Below, one piece after another: positions 1 to 7,833 of a stretch of DNA of 64,000 nt. The notes beneath the pieces were generated by a model that saw only the letters and a program-made list of their open reading frames with translations, searched no databases and was not told the origin of the DNA. The translations under genes and the position numbers were made by a program. How positions within the stretch are numbered: position 1 is the first letter of the stretch; the number at the start of each line of letters is the position of its first letter. The stretch comes from Rhizobium sp. NZLR1 (GTDB taxonomy: Bacteria; Pseudomonadota; Alphaproteobacteria; Rhizobiales; Rhizobiaceae). The DNA lies in the NCBI RefSeq assembly GCF_017357385.1, contig NZ_CP071632.1, forward strand, positions 3,601,501 through 3,665,500. Reading direction: 5' to 3'.

Positions 1-1
1 T

Positions 2-2110
2 GTCTTCCTGCAATCCTGGCGAACCGCAATCATTCCGATCATCGCCATCCCTGTATCGCTGATTGGCACCTTCGCCGTCCTGCTGGCATTCGGCTTCTCG
101 CTCAACATGCTCACCTTGTTCGGTCTGGTGCTGGCGATCGGCATCGTCGTCGACGACGCGATCGTGGTGGTGGAAAACGTCGAGCGCAATCTGGCCCGCG
201 GCATGACGCCGAAGCAGGCTTCCCATGTCACGATGGACGAAGTCGGAACCGCCGTCGTCGCCATCTCGCTGGTGCTGATCGCCGTGTTCGTGCCGACAGC
301 CTTCATCCCGGGCATATCCGGCCAGTTTTACAGGCAGTTCGCCGTGACGATCTCGGTCACCACCGCGATATCGGCGTTGAATTCACTGACACTGTCGCCC
401 GCCCTTGCGGGGATATTGCTGAAAACCCATGACCATGAAACCAAGCCCACGAATGTTGCATCACGCCTGGGAAGAGGTCTTGCAAAGGGCTTCAATCATG
501 GGTTCGATCGGCTGAGCTCCGGCTATTCATGGACCATTCGGCATCTGGTCAGCAGTTGGGTCGGCCTGACCGCGGCGATGGTCGCCTTCGTCTGCCTGCT
601 CGGAGCAACCTGGTACATGAGCACCCGCGTTCCCGCGGGCTTCATCCCGACCATGGACCAGGGCTACGCGATCATCGTCATACAGCTTCCCGATGGTGCC
701 TCGCTTGCGCGTACCGACGCCGTGGTCAAACAGGTGGGCGATATCGCCCGTACTGTGCCCGGTGTCGGCAACGCCGTACAGTTTGCCGGCTTCAGCGGCG
801 CGACATTCACCAATGCCTCGAATGCCGGCGTCGTCTTCGTGCCCTTCAAATCCTTTGCTGAACGTGAAGAAGGCGGAGAGAACGCCAACAAGATCATCGG
901 CGAGCTTTACGGCAAACTGCAAAGCATCCAGGAAGCCTTCATCATCGCCATCCCGCCGCCATCCGTGCGTGGCGTCGGCAATTCCGGTGGTTTCAAGATG
1001 CAGATTTCCGATCTTGAAAACGCCGACATGACGCGCGTGCTCGGTCTCGCCCGCCAGATGATGGGTGCGGCAGCCACGACCGAGGGACTGACCGGCGTCT
1101 TTACGACATTCTCCGATGCAAGCCCGCAATACTTCCTGGCGATCGACCGTGACAAGGCGCGGTTCTTGAACGTGCCGATCCCCAATATCTTCAACGCGCT
1201 TTCCATCAATCTCGGCGTCGCCTACGTTAACGATTTCAATGCGTTCGGCCGCGTCTACCAGGTCCGTGCCCAGGCCGACCGGCAATATCGCATGGACAGG
1301 GAAGACATCCTCGCCCTGAAGGTTCGATCGGCGACCGGCGCGCTGGTTCCGCTTGGAACGTTGATGGATATCCAAGATGCCAGCGGCCCGGCGCTTGTCC
1401 AGCGCTACAACATGTATGTCTCGGTGCCGCTTCAGGGCAATCCGACGCCGGGGACATCGACGGGCGATGCCATCGCGAAGATGGAAGCGCTGGCGGCGAA
1501 GATCCTGCCGCAAGGGACAACCTTCGAATGGACCGAACTCGCTTACCAGGAGACCCATACCGGCAACACGGCCGTTTACATCTTCGCCCTGTCTGTCGTC
1601 TTCGTCTTCCTGGCGCTGGCGGCACAATATGAGAGCTGGGTTCTGCCCTTGGCGATCATTCTCATCGTTCCGCTTGCGGTGCTCGCGGCGTTGATCGGGG
1701 TCTCGCTGAGAGGAATGGACAACAACGTCCTGACGCAGATCGGCCTGATCGTGCTGATCGGCCTTGCGGCCAAGAACGCCATTCTGATCGTCGAGTTTGC
1801 CAGGCAAGCGGAAGATGAGGGCAAGTCGCCGGTGGAGGCGGCCATCGAGGCCAGCCATCTCCGCCTGCGCCCGATCCTGATGACGGCATTCGCCTTCATC
1901 TTCGGCGTTCTGCCGCTTGCCATCGCCACCGGCCCCGGCGCCGAAATGCGCCAGTCGCTCGGCACCGCCGTCTTTTCGGGCATGCTTGGTGTGACGATCT
2001 TCGGCCTGTTCCTGACGCCGGTCTTCTACGTCGTGCTGCGCGGTTGGCGCCGCAACCGTCCGGCTGAGAAGGCGGTCGAGACCGTCCCGGTTGAGAGCGA
2101 GACGGCTTGA
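2..2110 (+). CDS. RND-family multidrug efflux inner-membrane transporter (AcrB/MexB type), 5' end outside window
   Basis: Proton-driven inner-membrane pump subunit that would work with a periplasmic adaptor and an outer-membrane channel. The reading frame is open from base 2, so the gene begins before the window; 702 residues of the usual ~1040 are visible. The first residues (FLQSWRTAIIPIIAIPVSL) are the TM3 region of AcrB. The proton-relay aspartates are present in GIVVDDAIVVVENVE (TM4), and the relay lysine of TM10 in GLAAKNAILIVEFA. The C-terminal half has the second porter domain and the last TM bundle. The adaptor gene is probably upstream, outside the window. The family is certain; the substrate cannot be told. 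Confidence 0.95.
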   Translation, partial: VFLQSWRTAIIPIIAIPVSLIGTFAVLLAFGFSLNMLTLFGLVLAIGIVVDDAIVVVENVERNLARGMTPKQASHVTMDEVGTAVVAISLVLIAVFVPTAFIPGISGQFYRQFAVTISVTTAISALNSLTLSPALAGILLKTHDHETKPTNVASRLGRGLAKGFNHGFDRLSSGYSWTIRHLVSSWVGLTAAMVAFVCLLGATWYMSTRVPAGFIPTMDQGYAIIVIQLPDGASLARTDAVVKQVGDIARTVPGVGNAVQFAGFSGATFTNASNAGVVFVPFKSFAEREEGGENANKIIGELYGKLQSIQEAFIIAIPPPSVRGVGNSGGFKMQISDLENADMTRVLGLARQMMGAAATTEGLTGVFTTFSDASPQYFLAIDRDKARFLNVPIPNIFNALSINLGVAYVNDFNAFGRVYQVRAQADRQYRMDREDILALKVRSATGALVPLGTLMDIQDASGPALVQRYNMYVSVPLQGNPTPGTSTGDAIAKMEALAAKILPQGTTFEWTELAYQETHTGNTAVYIFALSVVFVFLALAAQYESWVLPLAIILIVPLAVLAALIGVSLRGMDNNVLTQIGLIVLIGLAAKNAILIVEFARQAEDEGKSPVEAAIEASHLRLRPILMTAFAFIFGVLPLAIATGPGAEMRQSLGTAVFSGMLGVTIFGLFLTPVFYVVLRGWRRNRPAEKAVETVPVESETA

Positions 2111-2143
2111 TCCGCTTCGACAGGCGGCTGATAAGGCGAGAAA

Positions 2144-2881
2144 TCAGGTTGAAAACAGATGCACCTCGCCCTGCCACAGGCGGGCGACGGTGAGCTTGCC
2201 GCTGCGATAGGCGCGCGTATCGAGATTGAGCCGTTTCGACCGTATGTCGGGCTCGTCATTCGGCGTATGGCCGTGAACGACGAGCTTCGGCAACGGCACC
2301 CGGCTTTCGAGAAAACGCTGACGGATGATGACCAGATCCTCATCCGTCTGCTCGCCCAGCGACAGCTTCGGATTGATGCCGGCATGCACGAAAATTACGC
2401 TTGGAGTCTCCAGCATGACAGGCATCGCCCGCATGAAATCGATATGCGTGTGTGGCAGCGACTGGCGGATAAAGGCATCGAGCTTTGCGCCGGAGGGAAA
2501 GACTAGCGGCAGATGCTCCGGATCGAGTCCATAAGATTTGAGCGACTCTGCCGAACCCATCCCCATCCACTCGTCATAGGAGATCCAGCCATCGATGTAG
2601 TCGAGCATGGCAATTTCGTGATTGCCGGTAAGGCAGATGCGATCGAAATCATCAGGCGGCGGCTCCATGAGATGCGTGATGACCCGGGCCGAATCCGGCC
2701 CACGGTCGATATAGTCGCCAAGCGTGACGATCAGCTTGCGACCCGGCAATCGAGCGGCATCGCGCAGGATCGCCTCTTCTGCTTTCACAAGCAGATCGTA
2801 CCGCCCATGGATGTCGCCGATCGCATAGGTTGGGATAGCGGCAATATCCAGCCTCAGACGCGGTCTCGGCTGGCGTGCCAT
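2144..2881 (-). CDS. PPP-family metallophosphoesterase (serine/threonine protein phosphatase-like)
   Basis: Cytoplasmic dinuclear-metal phosphatase of the bacterial PPP group (PrpA/ApaH relatives). All three signature blocks are present in order: GDIHGRYD, GDYIDRGPDS and GNHEIAML; a C-terminal VVHGHTPNDEP supplies the last histidine ligands. Length is 245 aa from the chosen start. I prefer the ATG at 2881 (MARQPRP) because GAGG lies 8 nt upstream; an ATG at 2923 would add 14 residues but has a weaker ribosome site. The gene is convergent with the RND gene and stands alone. It could act on phosphoproteins or on dinucleoside polyphosphates; the sequence does not decide. Confidence 0.85.
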   Translation of the reverse strand: MARQPRPRLRLDIAAIPTYAIGDIHGRYDLLVKAEEAILRDAARLPGRKLIVTLGDYIDRGPDSARVITHLMEPPPDDFDRICLTGNHEIAMLDYIDGWISYDEWMGMGSAESLKSYGLDPEHLPLVFPSGAKLDAFIRQSLPHTHIDFMRAMPVMLETPSVIFVHAGINPKLSLGEQTDEDLVIIRQRFLESRVPLPKLVVHGHTPNDEPDIRSKRLNLDTRAYRSGKLTVARLWQGEVHLFST

Positions 2882-3073
2882 TTTCGAAACCTCGCCGTTG
2901 CGAGCAAGAGTGTCGCCCATCATGTTTCTCGATCAAGGAAGCCCCACTTCACCGTAAATAGAGTGGAGCACAAGGCAATCAAGCTGGTAAGAAAATTCAA
3001 AGCCTTCGGGTTTTGTAGAAAAACCGGCCTTATCATTCGTGGGCCAATCCTTCACTCCTGTATCTCTCGCATC

Positions 3074-3172
3074 GGCCCGAAAATCGGAGCGATTTTCGGA
3101 AGACACGATACGCGGAGTCAACGTGTTGCAGCGTCCGTTGCGCGTCTGAAAAGACGCGCGGCGCTGTAGGAA
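3074..3172. repeat. RIME-like palindromic intergenic repeat (copy A)
   Basis: Two hairpins in tandem. CCGAAAATCG (3077-3086) pairs with CGATTTTCGG (3090-3099), and GCGCGTCT (3140-3147) pairs with AGACGCGC (3152-3159). The same layout recurs at 9821-9917 and, in diverged and inverted form, near 24176-24273. This matches the rhizobial intergenic mosaic elements known from Rhizobiaceae; that assignment is from memory, the palindromes are seen directly. It lies just upstream of the SfnB-like gene. Confidence 0.75.
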
Positions 3173-3182
3173 AGAGTGACCG

Positions 3183-4307
3183 ATGGGAACGGTATCGCAG
3201 TTTCAGGATAAAGTGAGGCCTCCCGCACATCGCATCGAAAGTGAAGAGGAGGCGATATCCACGGCCCGCAGCCTCGCCGCCGCATTCCGGCATCGGGCGA
3301 GCGAACGCGATATCAACCGCGTGCTGCCCTTTGCTGAACTCGATGCGCTGTCGGTCTCGGGACTGACGGCGATCACCGTTCCGCCCGACTATCAGGGGCT
3401 CGACGTGTCGAACGCGCTGCTCGCCGAAATCGTTGCAATCATTGCCGAGGCCGATGCCTCGATCGGCGAGGCGCTGCAAAACCATTATTGCGTCCTGGAA
3501 ACACTCCGCACCCATGCCGGCGAGGATTTGAAGGTATCGCTGTTTACCCGTGCGCTGCTCGGCGACCGCTTTGCGGGCGCCGGCCTCACCGAAGGGGCCG
3601 AGCTTACCGCCGAAGGTCCAGGCTACCGCCTGAGCGGGCGAACTCGGCAGACGCCCGGCATTCTATTCGCCGACTGGATCGCGGCTGCCGCCACCGCGCC
3701 GCCCAGCCGCCCAGTGACACTCTACCTCGCATGCGATGCGGTAGGCCTGCAGGTGATCGACGATTGGGACGGTTTTGGCCAACGCACCAATGGCTCGGGA
3801 ACGGCGATCATAGGCAGGCTACACGTCAATGCCGATGCGATAGCGCCTTCCCCCTCCTCCGGAAATCCGACCGGCATCTCGCTCGGCCTGCTGCTCAAGG
3901 CCAGCGTCAGCCTCGGCATCGCGCGGGCCGCATGGACCGACCTCACGACCGCGATTGACGATTGCACCGCCGTCCTTGCTCAGCTCGGCGAACGCGCCGT
4001 CCGCATCGAAGCGACGGCGGCAGCCTTGGAACGGGCTGGCCGCAAACTCGATATTGCCCAGGTCAACCCTGTGGAGGCCGCGATGGCGGACGCGCATTTC
4101 TCTGCCTCGGCGGCCGCGATCCTTGCAGGGGAAACGGCAATCGACACCGCAAACGCGCTGTTCGAACTTGTAGGGGAAACATCCGCCGGCATCGGGCTCA
4201 ATCTCGACCGGCATTGGCGCAATGCCCGCATTCACGCTCTATCGCTGCCACGGGACAAGCTGGTGCGTTCCGCAGGCGAATATAGGTCGAAGCCCGGCGA
4301 CGCCTAA
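3183..4307 (+). CDS. SfnB-like acyl-CoA-dehydrogenase-fold flavin oxidoreductase (sulfur acquisition family)
   Basis: Predicted 374-aa flavin-dependent enzyme of the SfnB/DszC branch of the acyl-CoA dehydrogenase fold, a branch linked to sulfur scavenging from organosulfur compounds. Family hallmarks are visible: an N-terminal helical domain with SGLTAITVPPDYQG, the QNHY motif, VIDDWDGFGQRTNGSGT in the middle beta-domain, and NLDRHWRNARIHAL near the C-terminus. Start: ATG preceded by AGGAAAGAG. It is convergent with an Rrf2 regulator with almost no gap (1 nt between stop codons). No sulfonate transporter or reductase partner lies next to it here, so the substrate is unknown. Confidence 0.8.
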   Translation: MGTVSQFQDKVRPPAHRIESEEEAISTARSLAAAFRHRASERDINRVLPFAELDALSVSGLTAITVPPDYQGLDVSNALLAEIVAIIAEADASIGEALQNHYCVLETLRTHAGEDLKVSLFTRALLGDRFAGAGLTEGAELTAEGPGYRLSGRTRQTPGILFADWIAAAATAPPSRPVTLYLACDAVGLQVIDDWDGFGQRTNGSGTAIIGRLHVNADAIAPSPSSGNPTGISLGLLLKASVSLGIARAAWTDLTTAIDDCTAVLAQLGERAVRIEATAAALERAGRKLDIAQVNPVEAAMADAHFSASAAAILAGETAIDTANALFELVGETSAGIGLNLDRHWRNARIHALSLPRDKLVRSAGEYRSKPGDA

Positions 4308-4308
4308 T

Positions 4309-4773
4309 TCAGCTGGCAGCGGAGACCGGGAATTGTTCCTCGGGGCCTTCGATGCCGCCGCCATCGGCGACGAATTGCTCGAGGCTCATATTGTCGAGAA
4401 TGGCGGCGATCGCGTCACGAACATCGGTCATCGAGCGCCGCACCTGACAGGTTTCCGGATCGGCGCAGTCGTCGCAGGCCTCGTAAGCCGTACGGCTGGC
4501 ACAGCGAATCGGCGCCAGCGGCCCATCGAGCGTGCGGATGACATGGCCGATGCGGATTTCGGAAGCCGGCCGCGACAGGGAATAGCCGCCGCCCGGCCCC
4601 TTCTTCGACCGCAGGATGCCGACATTGCGCAGTTCGAGCAGGATCGTATCGAGGAATTTCTTCGGGATATTATTGCGGCTTGCGATGTCATTGATGAAGG
4701 CGGTCTCACCCGGCGCCAGCCGCGCCAGATCCACCAGCGCCTTAAGCCCGTATTTGCCCTTTTTCGTCAGCAT
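4309..4773 (-). CDS. Rrf2-family transcriptional regulator
   Basis: DNA-binding regulator of 154 aa. The N-terminal winged helix is typical (MLTKKGKYGLKALVDLA, then FINDIASRNNIPKKFLDTIL and LRSKKGPGGGYSLSRP). A cysteine-rich stretch follows, with C-x8-C-x2-C-x5-C in IRCASRTAYEACDDCADPETC; such cysteines bind Fe-S clusters or sense thiols in several Rrf2 members. The start at 4773 matches the family; an upstream ATG at 4845 would add 24 unrelated residues. It is not RirA-like at the N-terminus. The adjacent SfnB-like gene suggests a role in sulfur or cysteine balance, but that is inference. Confidence 0.85.
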   Translation of the reverse strand: MLTKKGKYGLKALVDLARLAPGETAFINDIASRNNIPKKFLDTILLELRNVGILRSKKGPGGGYSLSRPASEIRIGHVIRTLDGPLAPIRCASRTAYEACDDCADPETCQVRRSMTDVRDAIAAILDNMSLEQFVADGGGIEGPEEQFPVSAAS

Positions 4774-4855
4774 CGTCTTTGCCCTGTAGAAAACGCAGTA
4801 TTTATCCTGCCAATAGCAGGCAAATAGCGTCAAAAGCGTGAACATACAACAAAAT

Positions 4856-4872
4856 AGCTATTATTTATAGCT
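4856..4872. promoter_or_regulatory. Candidate operator upstream of the Rrf2 gene
   Basis: Perfect inverted repeat AGCTAT-TATTT-ATAGCT in an AT-rich stretch about 85-100 nt upstream of the Rrf2 start. Rrf2 regulators usually bind such short AT-rich dyads and autoregulate. No binding evidence exists here. Confidence 0.35.
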
Positions 4873-4947
4873 TATATCGGCAACGTCCACAGGCCCGCCC
4901 GGCAGTCTTGAGAAGAACCGACTTGCCGAGCCATTGACAGCCTTTGG

Positions 4948-5736
4948 TCAGATCGTCTTCAGCATGCCGCCATCGACGAAATAGGTGGAGCCGATGCAAT
5001 AGCTCGCGCGTTCCGAACTCAGGAAGACGAAGACGTTTGCCAGTTCCTCGGGAGTGCCGAACCGTTTGGAGGCGGCGTGTTCGTTGGCGACACCCTGCAG
5101 ATAGCCCTCCCAGTTCCCGCCGGTTTCGGCCGTCAACTGCTTGGCGGTCTTGATCCAGTCGGGCGTCAGGATCAGGCCGGCATTGACGCAGTTGACGCGG
5201 ATATTGTCCTTGATGAGCTCAGTCGAAAGCGTCTTCGAAAACATCATCAGTGCCGACTTGCTGACATTGTAGATCGGCTCGTACCAGAGCGGCTGGACAG
5301 CGCAGATCGAGGCATTGTGCAGGATCACACCGCCACCGCGTTCCTTCATCTGCGGCGCAATTCCGCGCGCCAGCCGCACGGCGGCCATCACATGCAGGTC
5401 CCAATAGGTCTGCCACTTTTCGTCGGGCGCCTCCATCACCGTCTCGTTCGAACCGGTGCCGGCATTGTTGATGAGGATATCGGCGCCGCCTTTTTCGGCC
5501 GCCGCTGCAATGATCGCCTCGGTTCCCGCAACCGTCGCGACATCGGCGACAATAGCGGCGGCGCTGACGCCATACTTCTCGGCGATCCGGGCGGCTTCCG
5601 CCTCGAGCCGTTCGCCGCCACGGGCCGCCAGCACCAGATTGGAGCCCTCAGCCGCCAGCCCCTCGGCGATCGCCAACCCAATCCCGACAGAGGCGCCGGT
5701 TATGACGGCGGTCTTTCCCTTAAGTCCGAGATCCAT
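4948..5736 (-). CDS. SDR-family NAD(P)-dependent oxidoreductase
   Basis: Classical short-chain dehydrogenase/reductase, 262 aa. The cofactor motif TGASVGIG is at residues ~14-21, NNAG at ~90, and the catalytic Ser is in the ILHNAS segment with Y-N-V-S-K (YxxxK) downstream; FVDGGM closes the protein. The ribosome site GGAGGAAAAT precedes the ATG. It is divergent from the TIM-barrel isomerase gene at 5880 with a ~140-nt gap, so it may share the control of the LacI-governed sugar cluster. The substrate is probably a sugar-derived polyol or hydroxy acid, but the sequence does not decide. Confidence 0.88.
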   Translation of the reverse strand: MDLGLKGKTAVITGASVGIGLAIAEGLAAEGSNLVLAARGGERLEAEAARIAEKYGVSAAAIVADVATVAGTEAIIAAAAEKGGADILINNAGTGSNETVMEAPDEKWQTYWDLHVMAAVRLARGIAPQMKERGGGVILHNASICAVQPLWYEPIYNVSKSALMMFSKTLSTELIKDNIRVNCVNAGLILTPDWIKTAKQLTAETGGNWEGYLQGVANEHAASKRFGTPEELANVFVFLSSERASYCIGSTYFVDGGMLKTI

Positions 5737-5879
5737 ATTTTCCTCCGCGCAAGCGGCCGGCGGTTCCGGCCTGATGTGCCGAGTGTTCCGTCAATGAAAC
5801 CGGGCGTCAAGCACCCAAACGCCTCTTGCGGCAGTCACCGATCTGTCGCAGCCTGCATCTACACATAAGAGGAGTTTTC

Positions 5880-6650
5880 ATGCGACGTTATTCAGCCTGT
5901 ATAGAGTGGCTGTTTGCCGAAGAAGGCGACCGCTTTCCCGATCGCATCGGCCGCGCTCGTGCCAGCGGCCTGACGGCGATCGAATTCTGGCGCTGGACCG
6001 ACAAGGATCTGGATGCGATCGAGGCGGCGCTGAAGGAAAGCGGCCTTGCCGTCACCAGCCTCGTTGCCGAACCGATGATCGCGCTGACCGATGCCGCCAA
6101 CCGGCAGGCCTGGCTGAAAGGTCTTGCCGAATCCGTCGCCGTGGCAAAACGTCTCGGCGCGCCGGTCCTGATTGCCCAGGCGGGCAACGATCTTCCAAAC
6201 GTGCCCCGCGAGGAGCAGCGCCGGGCGCTCACCGAAACGCTGAAAGCCGGCGCCGATATTCTTGCCGGCAGCGGTGTGCGCCTCGGCGTCGAGCCGCTCA
6301 ACATCCGCATCGATCATGTCGGCTATTTCCTCCATTCGACCCGCGAGGGCCTCGACATCATCGATGACGTCGCCCGCCCGGAGATCGGCATCGTCTACGA
6401 CATCTACCATTCCGCCGTGATGGACGAGCGCACAGAAGAGGTGCTGAAGGGCCGTCTCGACCGCGTCATCCACGTCCATGTCGCCGATCATCCCGGCCGC
6501 AACGAACCGGGCTCCGGCGGCATCGACCTTGCCCACCGCCTCGGCTGGATTTTCGCCAACGGCTACGACGGTTCGGTCGGCCTGGAGTACCGACCGACCA
6601 GGCCCGGTGCGGACGCAGTCAGAGCTGCGATCGCCTCGCTCGGCGGTTAA
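5880..6650 (+). CDS. Hydroxypyruvate-isomerase-like TIM-barrel sugar isomerase/epimerase
   Basis: 256-aa AP-endonuclease-2/xylose-isomerase-like barrel, closest in motif to hydroxypyruvate isomerase. Likely metal ligands are visible: Glu in GVEPLNIR, Asp in IVYDIYH, His in HVHVADHPGRNEPGSG and Glu in VGLEYRP. The start at 5880 follows AAGAGGAG with good spacing. It shares the HVADHPGRNEPG block with the second Hyi-like protein at 16091 but is only a distant paralogue. It ends convergently with the LacI gene, the two stop codons sharing the palindrome TTAA. A role in hydroxypyruvate or ketose isomerisation is inferred from family and context. Confidence 0.8.
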   Translation: MRRYSACIEWLFAEEGDRFPDRIGRARASGLTAIEFWRWTDKDLDAIEAALKESGLAVTSLVAEPMIALTDAANRQAWLKGLAESVAVAKRLGAPVLIAQAGNDLPNVPREEQRRALTETLKAGADILAGSGVRLGVEPLNIRIDHVGYFLHSTREGLDIIDDVARPEIGIVYDIYHSAVMDERTEEVLKGRLDRVIHVHVADHPGRNEPGSGGIDLAHRLGWIFANGYDGSVGLEYRPTRPGADAVRAAIASLGG

Positions 6651-7666
6651 GCTTGAGCGACGTCAGCGCTCGGCGCCACCTTGCATGGGCCGGCCGAGCG
6701 GCGCTCGACGATGCGGGAGGCAATCATGACACGCCGCGCCGGCATACCGGGCAGGCGTGGATTCTCGATGCGTTCGAGCAGGAGCCGCAGGCCGACCGCC
6801 CCGCATTCCTGCCCTTCCATCCTCACCGTCGTCAGCGCAGGCGAAATCTGCGTCGCCGGCGAAAAATCGCCGAAACCGACGACCGAAATATCATCGGGAA
6901 TGCGATATCCTTGGCCGAGAAGCTCGGAAACCACGGTCAGCGCCAAGCCGTCATGTGCGCAGAAAAAGGCCGTCGGCCGGATATCTTTTTCTGCCAACGC
7001 CCGGAAGGCTGCGCCGAAGCCGGCTTGTTCGTCGAAATGCATAACATGCAGCGCAACATTGCCATAACGTTCTGCGATCTCCCGGGCGCCGTAGTAACGC
7101 TCCTGGCGCCCCCTGAACCCCGGCGTGCCATAGACATAGACGATGGAACGGTGTCCAAGATCTACCAGATATTGGATCACCGCCTGCCCCGCCTCGTGGT
7201 CCGTTCCGGTCACTTGGTCGGCCTGTTCCAGCGGATCGACCCAGCCGAAACGCACGATCGGAACGCCCGTCGCACTCACCGCCACCATTGCCTCGCGGTC
7301 GTGAGGCCCAACGATGATCAGCCCGTCGCAAGCGCGCGCAAGTTCCTCCAACTGTCCGGCATTGTGCGTCCAACGCACGCGCAACGTCATGCCGAGCCGG
7401 TGCGCCTCGCGCTGCACCCCGTTCTGCACCTGCATATAGAGCTCGCTATTGACCGCATCGAGATCATGAAAGACGACTGCGACTTCACCAGCGCCCCCCT
7501 GTCCCGCGGGCCTGGTATAACCGAGACGCTGTGCCGTCTCGCGAATCAGCGTGCGCGTTTCCTCGCTGACACCACTCTTGCCGGCAAGCGAGCGTGACAC
7601 GGCATATTTCGAGAGGCCGACCTCCCGCGCGATCGTCTGCAACGTAACCCGGCCCCTACTTCCCAC
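6647..7666 (-). CDS. LacI-family transcriptional regulator
   Basis: 339-aa repressor with an N-terminal helix-turn-helix (VTLQTIAREVGLSKYAVSRSL) and a periplasmic-binding-protein-like effector domain containing DGLIIVGPHD and VVGFGDF. No ATG fits; a GTG at 7666 lies right before the HTH with GAGG 7 nt upstream, so I use it rather than the ATG at 7807, which would add 47 non-conserved residues. It is divergent from the solute-binding-protein gene at 7834 and probably represses the uptake cluster in response to an oligosaccharide. The effector is unknown. Confidence 0.9.
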   Translation of the reverse strand: MGSRGRVTLQTIAREVGLSKYAVSRSLAGKSGVSEETRTLIRETAQRLGYTRPAGQGGAGEVAVVFHDLDAVNSELYMQVQNGVQREAHRLGMTLRVRWTHNAGQLEELARACDGLIIVGPHDREAMVAVSATGVPIVRFGWVDPLEQADQVTGTDHEAGQAVIQYLVDLGHRSIVYVYGTPGFRGRQERYYGAREIAERYGNVALHVMHFDEQAGFGAAFRALAEKDIRPTAFFCAHDGLALTVVSELLGQGYRIPDDISVVGFGDFSPATQISPALTTVRMEGQECGAVGLRLLLERIENPRLPGMPARRVMIASRIVERRSAGPCKVAPSADVAQA

Positions 7667-7735
7667 CTGACACCTCGCTCTTCGACTGATCGGCGCTATC
7701 GCGCTCGCAAGCCAAAATATTGCACTAACAGAACA

Positions 7736-7745
7736 TAACGCTTTA
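7736..7745. promoter_or_regulatory. Candidate LacI-type operator between regulator and transporter genes
   Basis: TAACGCTTTA is a near-perfect 10-bp dyad (one mismatched pair) in the 167-nt divergent intergenic region, of the AAnCGnTT kind bound by many LacI proteins. AACGCTTT also occurs at 17762-17769, upstream of the GH42 gene. An ATGTA-N8-TACAT dyad (7761-7778) lies nearby as an alternative. Pattern match only. Confidence 0.35.
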
Positions 7746-7833
7746 CCTAACAATATCCAAATGTAATCTTTCCTACATCCCAAGCCCGACGGCAAAATTA
7801 AGAACAAGGGCGCGGTTTTCGGAGGAGACCCCT

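Noticed and set aside
527..1858. 443-codon open frame on the minus strand inside the RND gene
   Set aside because: It lies wholly antisense to a clearly coding RND gene, and its protein is Arg/Asp/Gly-rich with no family resemblance; long antisense frames are common in GC-rich DNA.
4309..4773. RirA (rhizobial iron regulator) identity for the Rrf2 protein
   Set aside because: The N-terminus and cysteine spacing differ from RirA as I know it, and no iron genes are nearby.
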